From positions 37,186-101,185 of the forward strand of contig CAZLKF010000003.1 in the NCBI GenBank assembly GCA_964560085.1: a stretch of DNA of 64,000 nucleotides, in the 5' to 3' direction. This document shows positions 49,444 to 59,738 of this stretch, piece by piece. The notes beneath the pieces were generated by a model. The model had not been told where the DNA came from. It did not search any database and was given only the letters and a program-made list of their open reading frames with translations. Source of the DNA: RUG11241 sp964560085 (GTDB lineage Bacteria > Bacillota_I > Bacilli_A > RF39 > UBA660). Numbering within the stretch: the stretch's first letter is position 1; each line of letters opens with the position of its first letter. The translations under genes were made by a program, and so were the position numbers.

Positions 49444-50820
49444 ATAATGATTAATTACATTATTTAAATCATTAGTTGCTTTTTCAACTACTTTATTTAA
49501 AACTTCAAGATTGTCAGCTTCAACTCTTACTGTTATATTTGGGCCAGTATTAGAAGCACGCACTAAAATCCAAAAATGATTAAAAGTTATTCGCACGCCA
49601 TCAATATCAATAACTTCATAATGATTATTAATTGCGAACGTTTTAATTGATTCAATTACTTTAAATTTTATTTCATCATCAACTTTAAATTTTATTTCAT
49701 CTGTTGCATAATAGTGATTAACATTATTTAATAATCTACTTAATGGTTCATTAACATTGGTTAAAATTTCTATCATTCTAAGACCTGCATATAAACCATC
49801 ATCAAAGCCCAACCATTTATCGCGAAAGAATAAGTGACCTGAATATTCCCCTCCAAAATCAAAATCATCTTTTTGCATCTTCATATTAATGTAAGAATTA
49901 CCTGTTCGATACATAACTGGTTCGATTTGGAGCTTTTCTAATTCATCAATTAATGATTTTGAACATTTTACATCAAATAAAGCCTTACGCTTTTTTAAAC
50001 TTTTATTTAAATATCTAAGCATTATTATCATATATTGATCAGCACTAATAATATTGCCAAGCTCATCAACAATACCCACACGATCAGCATCACCATCTAG
50101 TCCAATACCAATATCATATTTACCTTTAACAACTTCTAAAGATAGTTGCTTCATTTTATCTTTAACTGATGGATCTAGATATTCAGTTGGAATCGTTAAA
50201 TCTTTTTTTTCATTTAAAATATCACAATCAAGATTTAACTCTTCCATAACTTTCTTAACAATTACTGAAGATGTCCCATTACCTAGATCAATAATGCATC
50301 GGATTTTCTTTCTTCCTAAAGAAACTGATTTCTTTATCTGTTGTAAATAAGCATTTTTTATATCTTTTGCTAATACTACTCCACTACTTGTATCAAAAAC
50401 TAATGCAGAAGTAAATTCATAAAACTCTTTAATGTACTCCCCATAAGCATTGCCTATTCGATTAAAGGAAATCTTAAAACCATTATATTCGCTTGGATTG
50501 TGGCTTGCTGTTATCATAATCCCCGTTGGTGTCTTAAAATAAATACGTGAGAAATAAAACATCGGAGTTGTTACTAAACCAATATCAATAACATTAATAC
50601 CGCTTTCAGTAATACCCTTTATTAATGCATTTGTTAATACTGGTGAAGATACACGATTATCATGGCCAACAATTGCTTGCGTGCTTTCAAACTTCTTGAT
50701 ATACGTACCATAACTTCTTCCAATTGTGTAAGCTACATCCTCGTTTAAGTCTTCGCCATATATTCCTCTGATATCATATTCACGAAACATATTTGGATTA
50801 ATATTGTTTACTAATTTCAT
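49438..50820 (-). CDS. Phosphoglucomutase/phosphomannomutase (ManB/AlgC-like)
   Basis: 460 residues. Alpha-D-phosphohexomutase with the phosphoserine loop ITASHNPSEYNGFK (about 101-114), magnesium loop GLDGDADRVGIVDE (about 229-242), sugar-binding GGEYSGHLFF (about 314-323) and a C-terminal phosphate-binding RASNTGPNITVRVE. It converts hexose-6-phosphate to hexose-1-phosphate, feeding UDP- or GDP-sugar synthesis. Start has GAGG upstream and lies 7 nt after the pgi stop, so it supplies activated sugar for the glycosyltransferase of the same operon. Gluco/manno preference cannot be told. Confidence 0.93.
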   Translation of the reverse strand: MKLVNNINPNMFREYDIRGIYGEDLNEDVAYTIGRSYGTYIKKFESTQAIVGHDNRVSSPVLTNALIKGITESGINVIDIGLVTTPMFYFSRIYFKTPTGIMITASHNPSEYNGFKISFNRIGNAYGEYIKEFYEFTSALVFDTSSGVVLAKDIKNAYLQQIKKSVSLGRKKIRCIIDLGNGTSSVIVKKVMEELNLDCDILNEKKDLTIPTEYLDPSVKDKMKQLSLEVVKGKYDIGIGLDGDADRVGIVDELGNIISADQYMIIMLRYLNKSLKKRKALFDVKCSKSLIDELEKLQIEPVMYRTGNSYINMKMQKDDFDFGGEYSGHLFFRDKWLGFDDGLYAGLRMIEILTNVNEPLSRLLNNVNHYYATDEIKFKVDDEIKFKVIESIKTFAINNHYEVIDIDGVRITFNHFWILVRASNTGPNITVRVEADNLEVLNKVVEKATNDLNNVINHYK

Positions 50821-50827
50821 ATTTTCC

Positions 50828-52015
50828 TCATTTTAATCTCTCTATTAAAATTTCTTTATATCCATTAACACCTGGTTGATCAAAATAATTAACGCCTAAT
50901 AAATAAGCTCCAGCCATACTAGCAATAAAATTGAAGAACATTAAATATCCTAAATTAAAGGCATTAAGTTCATCTAACTCAATTATGATACTTGGGGTAT
51001 GACCATTATAATGAGCTAAACAAACACTATTTAGTGCTTCATCTTCTATTTCAGATAAATTCTTATGATATTCATCAACAAATAATTTTTCTTTATTTTT
51101 AATATATATATTTGTTTCAAATATTATTTCTTTTCCTTCTTGCATATATTGGCCTAATGAATGAAGATCACGGGTATTAAGCATTGAAGTTGGTAATATT
51201 GCTTTATTATTTTTTCCTTGTGTTTCTCCATATAGCTGCTTTAACCATTCTGCAAAATAAGCTAATTTTTCTTCATAAACAATAAATGATTCAACATAAC
51301 GGCCACTATTATAAAGCTTATCACGAATTACAGCATATTTATACGCATCGTCGATATTTTCTTTAGCTGCTGTTGCTCCAGCTATAAGCTCTTTAATGTC
51401 AATAGAAGCAACTGCGATTGGTAATAGTCCAACCGGTGTAAAAACTGAGAAACGACCACCAATATTACTCGGAATAACAAATTTTTTATATTTCTTTTGA
51501 TTAGCTAATGTAACTAATTTACCAACTGATGAATCTGTTGTAACAATCACTCGCTCTTGCATTTCAACTTCAGAATAAATGGTTTCCATATATTCTTTTA
51601 TTTTAGAAAAAGCAATATTTGGCTCAATTGTTCCACCAGACTTTGAAATTATATTAATGACTATTCTCTTACCTTTAATATATTCTAGTAGTTCGGCAAG
51701 ATAATTACTTGATAAATTATAACCAGCAAATAATATCTCTGGTGATTTCTTATTAAAATATGATGACTCTGCTTCAATAATAGCCTTAGCTCCTAAATAT
51801 GAGCCACCAATGCCGATAACAATAAAAATATCGGCATTAGCTTTAACATATTCAGCTGTTTTAATTATTTCATCTATCTGATTAGTATTTAAATCATACC
51901 AACCTTTCATTTGACCATTATTTAGAAACTGATTTTTTATATTTAAAATTCTTGTGCTATAATCTTGTTCATTTAAATATTTTTTTGTATAAGTAGCGAA
52001 GTCAAATTTAATCAT
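50828..52015 (-). CDS. pgi: Glucose-6-phosphate isomerase
   Basis: 395 residues, shorter than the usual 440-450. Conserved elements: VIGIGGSYLGAKAI (about 65-78), NIISKSGGTIEPNIAF (about 119-134) and IPSNIGGRFSVFTPVG (about 177-192), with catalytic His in SLGQYMQEG region and the terminal LLGVNYFDQPGVNGYKE (about 375-391). Interconverts glucose-6-P and fructose-6-P. It overlaps the giant glucan synthase by 8 nt and precedes the phosphomutase, linking central sugar phosphates to glucan production. Confidence 0.95.
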   Translation of the reverse strand: MIKFDFATYTKKYLNEQDYSTRILNIKNQFLNNGQMKGWYDLNTNQIDEIIKTAEYVKANADIFIVIGIGGSYLGAKAIIEAESSYFNKKSPEILFAGYNLSSNYLAELLEYIKGKRIVINIISKSGGTIEPNIAFSKIKEYMETIYSEVEMQERVIVTTDSSVGKLVTLANQKKYKKFVIPSNIGGRFSVFTPVGLLPIAVASIDIKELIAGATAAKENIDDAYKYAVIRDKLYNSGRYVESFIVYEEKLAYFAEWLKQLYGETQGKNNKAILPTSMLNTRDLHSLGQYMQEGKEIIFETNIYIKNKEKLFVDEYHKNLSEIEDEALNSVCLAHYNGHTPSIIIELDELNAFNLGYLMFFNFIASMAGAYLLGVNYFDQPGVNGYKEILIERLK

Positions 52016-55000
52016 TAATGCACCTCTTCACAATTACTTCATGATTTTTCAAATCATTGTTTAAAATTATTTTATCAATTATTTTTTGACCATCAAGGAA
52101 AATTTCATTTTTCTTATCATTGGTTATTATTATGCTATATATCGTTTCAATATAGCGATAACTAATTTCAACTTTTCCCCATTTAACTGGAAAATTTGGT
52201 TTAATTATTAATGAATTACCTACTTTAGAAATTCCCAAAATAGATTCCAATCCAACTTTATAAAACCAACCACTACTACCTGTATACCAAGTCCAACCAC
52301 CATGTCCAGCAAATTGTTTATTACTATATATATCTGCCGATATAACATAAGGCTCTACTTTATATTTTTCAACTTCCAACGAAGTTTTAGCGTGATTAAT
52401 TGGATTTATCATTGAAAAATATTCATATGCTTTTTCTGATTCACCAATATGATTTAAAGCCATTATATACCACGCGCAAGCATGAGTATATTGACCACCA
52501 TTCTCACGAACACCTTTTGGATAATTTTTTATGTAACCCGGATCAAGCCAATTACTAGTAAATGGTGGATTTAGGAGTTTGATTAGACCATTTTTCTTAT
52601 CAACTAATTTTTTATCAACTTCTCCAGTTATCGATTTAGTCTGCTTTTCACTAGCAATATCAGTTAAAATTGCAAAGCTCTGTGAAATTAAATCTATTTC
52701 ACATTCTTTACTTGTAGATGATCCAATCTTTATACCATTATCATTGATAGCTCTTAAGTAATATTTACCATCCCAAGCATTTTTTAAAATACTCTCTTTC
52801 AAATTTTTGTTGAATTCAATGTATTGTTTTAAATCGGCTTTTGGGTCAATAAGCAAGACAATTTGTTCAAAACGATTAATAATATCATACATAAAGAATC
52901 CAAGCCATACGCTAGTTCCAATACCTTTTATACCGATATGATTCATTCCATCATTCCAGTCGCCACCACCCATTAGTGGCAACCCATTTTTACCTATCTC
53001 ATTAAAGGCTTTTGCAACGGATAGCTTTAAATGTTCAAATAGAGTTACTGTATTTTCGCTGTAGGTATAATGCATACCTTTTTCCTCTTCATTATCTTTT
53101 AATTGTTCACCAAGAACAAAAGGAATTTGCTCTTGTAAAATGTTTCTATCGTCAGTAATCCTAATATATTCACTCGTTGCATAAATAAGCCATAAATAAT
53201 CATCTTTAAATTGTGATCTTAATCCAAATTTATTTTGGGGATGCCACCAATGTAAAACATCTCCTTCTGGGAATTGATGCTCTGCACAATTTAATATTTG
53301 TCTGCGCGTAAGTTCTGGATGAATCATACAAATATTAGTGCAATCTTGAAGTTGATCACGGAAACCAAATGCACCACCAACTTGATAAAATCCTGTTTTA
53401 GCCATGACTCTGGCTGCTAGTGTTTGATATAAAAGCCACCCATTCATCATATAATCAAAACTTTTGTCAGGTGTTTTTATTTTAAAAGTTGATAATAAAT
53501 CATGCCAATATTTTTGAGTATTTTTATATTCTGTTTCAACATTTTTTAAATTTAAAAACTTAGTAACATTTAAAACTGCTTCCTCACTATCTTCACAACC
53601 TAACATAAAGACAATTTTCTTGGTTTCATCTTTTATAAGATTCACATTAAGACAAATTCCTCTAATAACAGATCCTGATATAACATCGTATATTTTCTCA
53701 CTACTAGATAAATATATTTTTTTACCTTTATATGTGTCAATATATTTATTTTCTAAGATAAAGACATTTTGTTCTTCAATGAATTGATCAACAATATGCC
53801 GAGCTGTTTTTTCTTCACTAGTTCCTAAAACAGGATTAATCCAATAGTCCATATTCAATTCAACTTTACTACTAGTTAAATTTGTAATATTCATAATAGC
53901 TAACTTAACTTTTGTTGAAGTTGGTACAAAATATGTTACGTCAATTTGATAATCAGCATTTTTAAATTGGAATGTACTATAACCAAAACCATGTTTGCAA
54001 GTGTGCCAGTTAATTATTTGTCCATTTATTTTAAATCCTTCAGATTTATCATTTAAAATCATATCATTAGTCCAAGAAGTTATTTTAAATTCACGACTAT
54101 TATAAGCATAAGTAAATCCATTATCATTGTTGGTAATAACTGTCCCGAATTCATTATTGCATAAAACATTACTCCAAGGAGCTGGAGTATTTGGATTATT
54201 TATTAAATACTCTTTACCATCATTAGTGAATCCTCCATAAGTATTATTGAATTCAATTTTTTCGTCATCCATAATTTCTGAACTTACTAATTCTTTCTTA
54301 ACTTCGTAGTCATTCTTAACATTGTCAATTTGAAATTCTTCAATACATTGACTCAATGAAGAATTTTTATATGCATCAAATTTTAAACGAGCAATACTTC
54401 TAAATAAGTTTAGTTCTGAAGCAGAAATGTTATTTTTTTCAATAAGCGTAATATGTCCTGGTGTTGATGAAAAATTGTTTAATGAATAGATGCAATAAAT
54501 TTCATTAGAAACTGAGTCGGCAATAATTTTAGCATATTTTTCTTCATCACTATTTATCATAACAATATCAACATATATTCCTATTGTCTTATAATATTCA
54601 AACATTTTTAAAACTTCATGAGCAATTCCTAAACCTGTTATATCATTAATTTCCACTAAGACAATTGGTCTGTCGCCTGAAATTCCAAAACGCCAAATAT
54701 CTTTCTGTGACAATTCATTATTCATTAAATAAGTTCTTCGCTCACTAGATAAATGAATTTTGCTTGTCTGATATAAATAGTTAAGAGCTTTATTATATAA
54801 ATTAACTTCAGCAATATCCAAACCTTGACGTTTTATATTTTTTGAAGTCATTATAGAAGAAAGTTTAAAAGCATCATCAATTGCTAATGAATTTGTATAT
54901 GATTTAGCAATATTTAAAACTTGTTCTTTTGATTTACCAAATCCATTGATTATATAGCAAACTATTTTTGCTTGAGCATCAATAGTCACACTGCTACGCA

Positions 55001-58000
55001 TACTTGTAATTGGATCAATATTGTCACCAACATAATTTGTTAGTTCCTTATTAAGACCTGCCGGCATTGAATACTTATCATTACGATCTAAAAAATTAGA
55101 TTTCTCAGTTTCATAAGTATAATTATCGTGAGGATTTTCAATCAATAATTTATGCATTACATAATATTTATCTTCTGAATTTCTCAATTTGCGTTCTAAT
55201 ATAATTGAATCCGAATCTGCTTCGTATGAAGATTTAATAGCAAAATTATTAAATGCACGATGACTAATGTCATCTGTATTCTCAGAAATAATTGGTTCAA
55301 AATAAGAAGTTAATTCAATATGTCTTTTTTCATCGCTTAAATTTCGTAATGTAATTTTTCTTATTTCTGCATTGTAATCTTTGGAAACAATAATCTCTGT
55401 TTTAGTTATGATGTTATCATCATGTCTCACGAACTTTATTTCATCAAGAGCAAAGGTCACTTCATAACGATCTGGTCTTACATTAGTTGGAGCATATGTG
55501 TTTGACCAAATTTTGTTGTTATCTAAATCTTTCAAATATAAATAAATACCATAATCATTTTCCGATATCTTACGGTAACGATTCAATTGAATTGTTTTAT
55601 AACGACTAAAGCCATTTCCATAGTCATTGATTAAAACTGTATATCTAGAGTTGGATAAGACTGATACTTCTGGTCTTTCTTTAAGATAAGTATAATTTCT
55701 AATGTCATTAGGAATAATTTCTTTCTCGTAAGTATATTTTTTATATTTGTTTACCTTTGAATCAATTAATGGTTTAATTTGCATTTTTTCTTTATTTAAA
55801 ACATCAAATGCTTTAACACGAATATCTTGATAAAAATAGTTCTGAATTACGTTATCTTTTAAATAATTAGTTAAGCTGGCAATAATCATTCCTTGGTGAT
55901 GAGCATAATATGAAAGAACTTGTTTCTGATCTTCAACATCATATGATTCATATAAACCATATTCGCCTTCCATTCCTAACTTCTTATATTTCAAATAATT
56001 ATTGTATACTTCTTTAGGTTGCTTTGGTAAAACAAGCATTGAAGCATAAGGTGCTATTACAACTCTTTCATTTCTTTTGTCATGAAAACGAAGATAAGGA
56101 GTCCCAAAAGCTTGATATTTATAATTTTTTGAATCGTCTAAGACATTATAAGCCGATTCACTTATACCCCATGGTAATTTAGAATCTATCTCATCCATAT
56201 ATTCTTTTTGACAATAATAAGCAAAATAATAGCTTTCATCAACTAAAGTATTAGGATAATCGCGCATATAGATAAGTGGCATAAAATATTCGAATGAAGT
56301 TCCTGACCAAGACAAAAGTCCTTTAAAATCATGAAATTTTGTTAAAGTTTTATCTAGGGAAAACCAGTGTTTTGGTAAAACATCACCTTTAGCAATTGCA
56401 ATAAAACTTGTCAAACGTGCTTCACTAGCAAATTTATTGTAATTATAGTAATTCAATTGTTCAGTTAAAGTATCATAACTACAACTAAAAATATTTTGGT
56501 CCTCTTTATATAGTTTAGCAAAATTAGTATTATCAATTAATTTTTTGACTCTTTCTTTCAAAACATTTTGATTATTCTTCTCTAAATATCCTACTACAAC
56601 CATCAAGGCAGCGATTAAGTTTCCGCTATCAACAGTTGATACTTGAAAAGGATATAAAACCTCTTTAGTTTTAATATTATACCAATTATATAAATGCCCA
56701 TTCCATTTTTCTAGTGATTCAATTGCAGTAACTATCTTTTCAATTGTATTAATGCTCTTTTTTGTAGATATAATATCTAATTCATCAGCTGAAATTGCTG
56801 CAATCAATGAAAAACTTATATCTGTTGGCGATGTTTTATAGTCAACTTTTATATCCCTATTTAATTGGAAATTATCAGGAATTAAGTAATTATTTTCAGC
56901 TGTTAATAGATCATCATAATATTTCCAAGTTTTTACGGCCAAAGATTTAATTTTTTCTTTCTCTTTTTTATTTAATCTTGATACATCACTTTTAAATTCA
57001 CGTCCCATTAAATAAAATATTAACGGACTTGCCGTAAAAATTAGGGCTACGATTATAGCTGAAGCAATATACATTGAATTAAAAATTATAACCAAAATTA
57101 CAAGAACTAAACTTGCAATATAATTAATTCTAAACTGTTTTACATAATTTGCAAAATCTGTTTTAACTGTTTTTTCAGCTTCTTCTGCCGTTAACCAATT
57201 AAGCAAATTCTTCTTGCTTATAAACATTCGATAAAGAGCTTTTATAAAAGCATCAACATATAATTTTGCATTATAAGGAATACTAGAAAAAGATGATAAT
57301 GCTCTTATAACTAACGAACTAAATCCAACTATAATATTTTCATATTGCTTTGTCTTAGTTAATCGTTCTTTCTGAAATCTTAATTTATCAATTACGTAAT
57401 AAATAACTGGTAAAATTATAGTTAAACAAACAAATAATATCCAATAGAAAGGATTTACTTTGCCAATTGTCATAGCTAAAAATATGATTAGCAAAAGTGA
57501 TAATTCTAACAATCCTCTTCTAATATTGTCGAAAATTTTAAACTTTTCTATAGCATTCAATGGTTTTTTAAAAATCCAAGAGATGATTTGCATGTCACCT
57601 CGAGCCCAACGGTGCCTTCTTGTTGAATCAATTAAAAATCCTGATGGAAAATCATCTATAACATCAATGTCTGACAAGAAACCGCAGCGAACATAATTTC
57701 CTTCCAATAAGTCATGACTCAATATTAAGTCAGTAGGAAAACGATTAGTTAAAATTTGATCAAAAGTTTCTAAATCATATATGCCTTTACCAATAAAGCT
57801 ACCTTCTTTAAAGACATCTTGATAAAAACTAGGTACAACACTATTATAAATGTCAAAGCCACCAATTCCTGCATATACCTGTGTAAACATCGTTTTATTT
57901 GAAGATTCAATATCAACGCTTATTTTTGGCTGCATTAATCCATATCCTTCAATTACCTGACTTTTTTCTTTATTCAATATAGGTTTATTTAAAGGATGAG

Positions 58001-59651
58001 CCATCGCACCAACTAGGCTAAGAGCAGTTTTCAAAACTAATTGGGTATCTGTATCTAATGTAATAATGTATTTAATTTTGACATTAAAATTACTTAAAGA
58101 CGTTTTTTGAAAAAGCTTTTCTTGATCTTCATCAGTCAATTTATGCAAAAGTAACTGATTTAAATTTTGTAATCCTCCTCTTTTTCTTTCCCAACCAAGA
58201 TAACAATTCTCAGAATTGCTATATATTCTTCGTCGATATACATAGTTAAATATATTTCCATATTTTTGATTTAACTTAGTTGACCATTCATCCAATGCTT
58301 CAATTATTTCTTGATCATAAGGAGCATATTCTTCACTATTGCTTGAACAATCACCCAAAAGAGTAAAATACAAATTATCTGTTTTATTAGCTAAATAATA
58401 TGTTTCTAAAGTTTCAAACATTTTTTTAACTTTGTCTTTAGACTTAACTATGGTTGCGATTACAACCATAGTTGCATCACATTCGGGAATACCATCACTA
58501 TAATCTAATTTTGGTAATGGTTTTGGTCTATAAAATTTTAATAATATTTTATTTGTTAATTGAATAACTATTTCACTAGTTGGAATTAAAAGTAATAAAG
58601 TACTCAACCAAATGGGTTCAAAAAGATAAGACGATGCTAAAAAAGAAATTAAAACTGTAACAAGGAAGATAAATGATAGATAAACAAATCTTCGTAATTT
58701 TAAATTTGGCTTTTGAAACAATAAGAATCCAATATGTTGCTCTTTTTTTATTGATGATTCTAATAATCTCTTAGCATATTCATATTCAGAAATTTTCGCT
58801 TTTTTCGAGTTAATATAAATCTGCTCTCGATATAATTGTTTACTTTCAATTGTCATCTTGCTATAATTTTCGTCCATTTCTAAAACTTTTTCCGTTTTTG
58901 AAATGCTCGCATATAATTTTTCTTCTTTGATTTTTGATAATTCTGATATGGAATAAAAAATATTTGATATAATTACTCCATCTTTTGCACTATCTTCATA
59001 GACTTTTTCAAATAATGTATTTAAATTGATTTTTCTCGTTTCTAAAAATTCAGTTAATTTTGAAAAAACATTGTTAGGTATTTCTCTTTGTTCTTTTAAA
59101 CCACTATAAACTTTTTCCAAATATACGGCTTGGTCAAATAAGTTTTCATTAATATTAATCAATTTTTTAAGTTCAGTTTCTTCAGTTCCTGAATTGTTAG
59201 CTAATTTATCAAGCAAGTCTTCTGCTCGTTTTTGCTCATTTAATCTTTGTAATTCGCGATTACATAATCTGTTTAATTCATCAATTATAATTAAATACAT
59301 AACACTTGGAATAACAGAAATTGTTCTATAAGAAAAATATAAATTATAATTTTCTTGATAAGTATTTAAAATATTATTAAGAGCTTTTAAATCTAATTTA
59401 TAATTGTATTGTTTCAACATTTTTTCAATTAATTTATATAAATCTGCTCTCTTAAAAGCATCATTATATTTTCTTTTAGAAGAGAAAAAACGATTAATTT
59501 TCTTTTCTTCTTCAATCAACATATAATAATTATCAACAATCCATTCATTAGTTACGCCAACATAATGATGATTTTTTGTTAGTTCAATTAATTGGGTATA
59601 ATACTTTTTTATATTTTTATGATTTTTTTTATACTCTTTAAGATACTTCAT
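52008..59651 (-). CDS. Giant cyclic-glucan-synthase-like protein (GT84 + GH94)
   Basis: 2547 residues from the second ATG of ATGATG (59651; GGAGG 7 nt upstream). N-terminal helical cytosolic part, TM helices near 340-390, then a GT84 catalytic domain with YIITLDTDTQL, RKRGGLQ and STRRHRWARGD, and further TM helices (about 690-860). The C-terminal half is a GH94 region with GGDWNDGMNHIG (catalytic Asp), NGGQYTHACAW and GHGGWTWYTGS. This is the order of NdvB/ChvB cyclic beta-1,2-glucan synthases (about 2800 residues), where GT84 polymerises UDP-glucose and GH94 trims and cyclises. Product here not proved. Acts at the membrane. Confidence 0.9.
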   Translation of the reverse strand: MKYLKEYKKNHKNIKKYYTQLIELTKNHHYVGVTNEWIVDNYYMLIEEEKKINRFFSSKRKYNDAFKRADLYKLIEKMLKQYNYKLDLKALNNILNTYQENYNLYFSYRTISVIPSVMYLIIIDELNRLCNRELQRLNEQKRAEDLLDKLANNSGTEETELKKLININENLFDQAVYLEKVYSGLKEQREIPNNVFSKLTEFLETRKINLNTLFEKVYEDSAKDGVIISNIFYSISELSKIKEEKLYASISKTEKVLEMDENYSKMTIESKQLYREQIYINSKKAKISEYEYAKRLLESSIKKEQHIGFLLFQKPNLKLRRFVYLSFIFLVTVLISFLASSYLFEPIWLSTLLLLIPTSEIVIQLTNKILLKFYRPKPLPKLDYSDGIPECDATMVVIATIVKSKDKVKKMFETLETYYLANKTDNLYFTLLGDCSSNSEEYAPYDQEIIEALDEWSTKLNQKYGNIFNYVYRRRIYSNSENCYLGWERKRGGLQNLNQLLLHKLTDEDQEKLFQKTSLSNFNVKIKYIITLDTDTQLVLKTALSLVGAMAHPLNKPILNKEKSQVIEGYGLMQPKISVDIESSNKTMFTQVYAGIGGFDIYNSVVPSFYQDVFKEGSFIGKGIYDLETFDQILTNRFPTDLILSHDLLEGNYVRCGFLSDIDVIDDFPSGFLIDSTRRHRWARGDMQIISWIFKKPLNAIEKFKIFDNIRRGLLELSLLLIIFLAMTIGKVNPFYWILFVCLTIILPVIYYVIDKLRFQKERLTKTKQYENIIVGFSSLVIRALSSFSSIPYNAKLYVDAFIKALYRMFISKKNLLNWLTAEEAEKTVKTDFANYVKQFRINYIASLVLVILVIIFNSMYIASAIIVALIFTASPLIFYLMGREFKSDVSRLNKKEKEKIKSLAVKTWKYYDDLLTAENNYLIPDNFQLNRDIKVDYKTSPTDISFSLIAAISADELDIISTKKSINTIEKIVTAIESLEKWNGHLYNWYNIKTKEVLYPFQVSTVDSGNLIAALMVVVGYLEKNNQNVLKERVKKLIDNTNFAKLYKEDQNIFSCSYDTLTEQLNYYNYNKFASEARLTSFIAIAKGDVLPKHWFSLDKTLTKFHDFKGLLSWSGTSFEYFMPLIYMRDYPNTLVDESYYFAYYCQKEYMDEIDSKLPWGISESAYNVLDDSKNYKYQAFGTPYLRFHDKRNERVVIAPYASMLVLPKQPKEVYNNYLKYKKLGMEGEYGLYESYDVEDQKQVLSYYAHHQGMIIASLTNYLKDNVIQNYFYQDIRVKAFDVLNKEKMQIKPLIDSKVNKYKKYTYEKEIIPNDIRNYTYLKERPEVSVLSNSRYTVLINDYGNGFSRYKTIQLNRYRKISENDYGIYLYLKDLDNNKIWSNTYAPTNVRPDRYEVTFALDEIKFVRHDDNIITKTEIIVSKDYNAEIRKITLRNLSDEKRHIELTSYFEPIISENTDDISHRAFNNFAIKSSYEADSDSIILERKLRNSEDKYYVMHKLLIENPHDNYTYETEKSNFLDRNDKYSMPAGLNKELTNYVGDNIDPITSMRSSVTIDAQAKIVCYIINGFGKSKEQVLNIAKSYTNSLAIDDAFKLSSIMTSKNIKRQGLDIAEVNLYNKALNYLYQTSKIHLSSERRTYLMNNELSQKDIWRFGISGDRPIVLVEINDITGLGIAHEVLKMFEYYKTIGIYVDIVMINSDEEKYAKIIADSVSNEIYCIYSLNNFSSTPGHITLIEKNNISASELNLFRSIARLKFDAYKNSSLSQCIEEFQIDNVKNDYEVKKELVSSEIMDDEKIEFNNTYGGFTNDGKEYLINNPNTPAPWSNVLCNNEFGTVITNNDNGFTYAYNSREFKITSWTNDMILNDKSEGFKINGQIINWHTCKHGFGYSTFQFKNADYQIDVTYFVPTSTKVKLAIMNITNLTSSKVELNMDYWINPVLGTSEEKTARHIVDQFIEEQNVFILENKYIDTYKGKKIYLSSSEKIYDVISGSVIRGICLNVNLIKDETKKIVFMLGCEDSEEAVLNVTKFLNLKNVETEYKNTQKYWHDLLSTFKIKTPDKSFDYMMNGWLLYQTLAARVMAKTGFYQVGGAFGFRDQLQDCTNICMIHPELTRRQILNCAEHQFPEGDVLHWWHPQNKFGLRSQFKDDYLWLIYATSEYIRITDDRNILQEQIPFVLGEQLKDNEEEKGMHYTYSENTVTLFEHLKLSVAKAFNEIGKNGLPLMGGGDWNDGMNHIGIKGIGTSVWLGFFMYDIINRFEQIVLLIDPKADLKQYIEFNKNLKESILKNAWDGKYYLRAINDNGIKIGSSTSKECEIDLISQSFAILTDIASEKQTKSITGEVDKKLVDKKNGLIKLLNPPFTSNWLDPGYIKNYPKGVRENGGQYTHACAWYIMALNHIGESEKAYEYFSMINPINHAKTSLEVEKYKVEPYVISADIYSNKQFAGHGGWTWYTGSSGWFYKVGLESILGISKVGNSLIIKPNFPVKWGKVEISYRYIETIYSIIITNDKKNEIFLDGQKIIDKIILNNDLKNHEVIVKRCIND

Positions 59652-59673
59652 CATGTTTCCTCCAGTAATGTAT

Positions 59674-59702
59674 ATTATACCATTTTTTTGGCTAAAACCC
59701 AA
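59674..59702 (-). promoter_or_regulatory. Promoter of the glucan-synthase operon
   Basis: TTGGGT (59697-59702), 17 nt, TATAAT (59674-59679) preceded by TGG. About 25 nt upstream of the ATG. Confidence 0.7.
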
Positions 59703-59717
59703 ATGACACATTTCAAC

Positions 59718-59738
59718 AAAAAAAGACCATTTGGTCTT
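59718..59738 (-). terminator. Terminator of the CofE-like gene
   Basis: AAGACCA/TGGTCTT (59723-59729 with 59732-59738) followed by T run on the minus strand, overlapping the stop codon. Confidence 0.8.
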
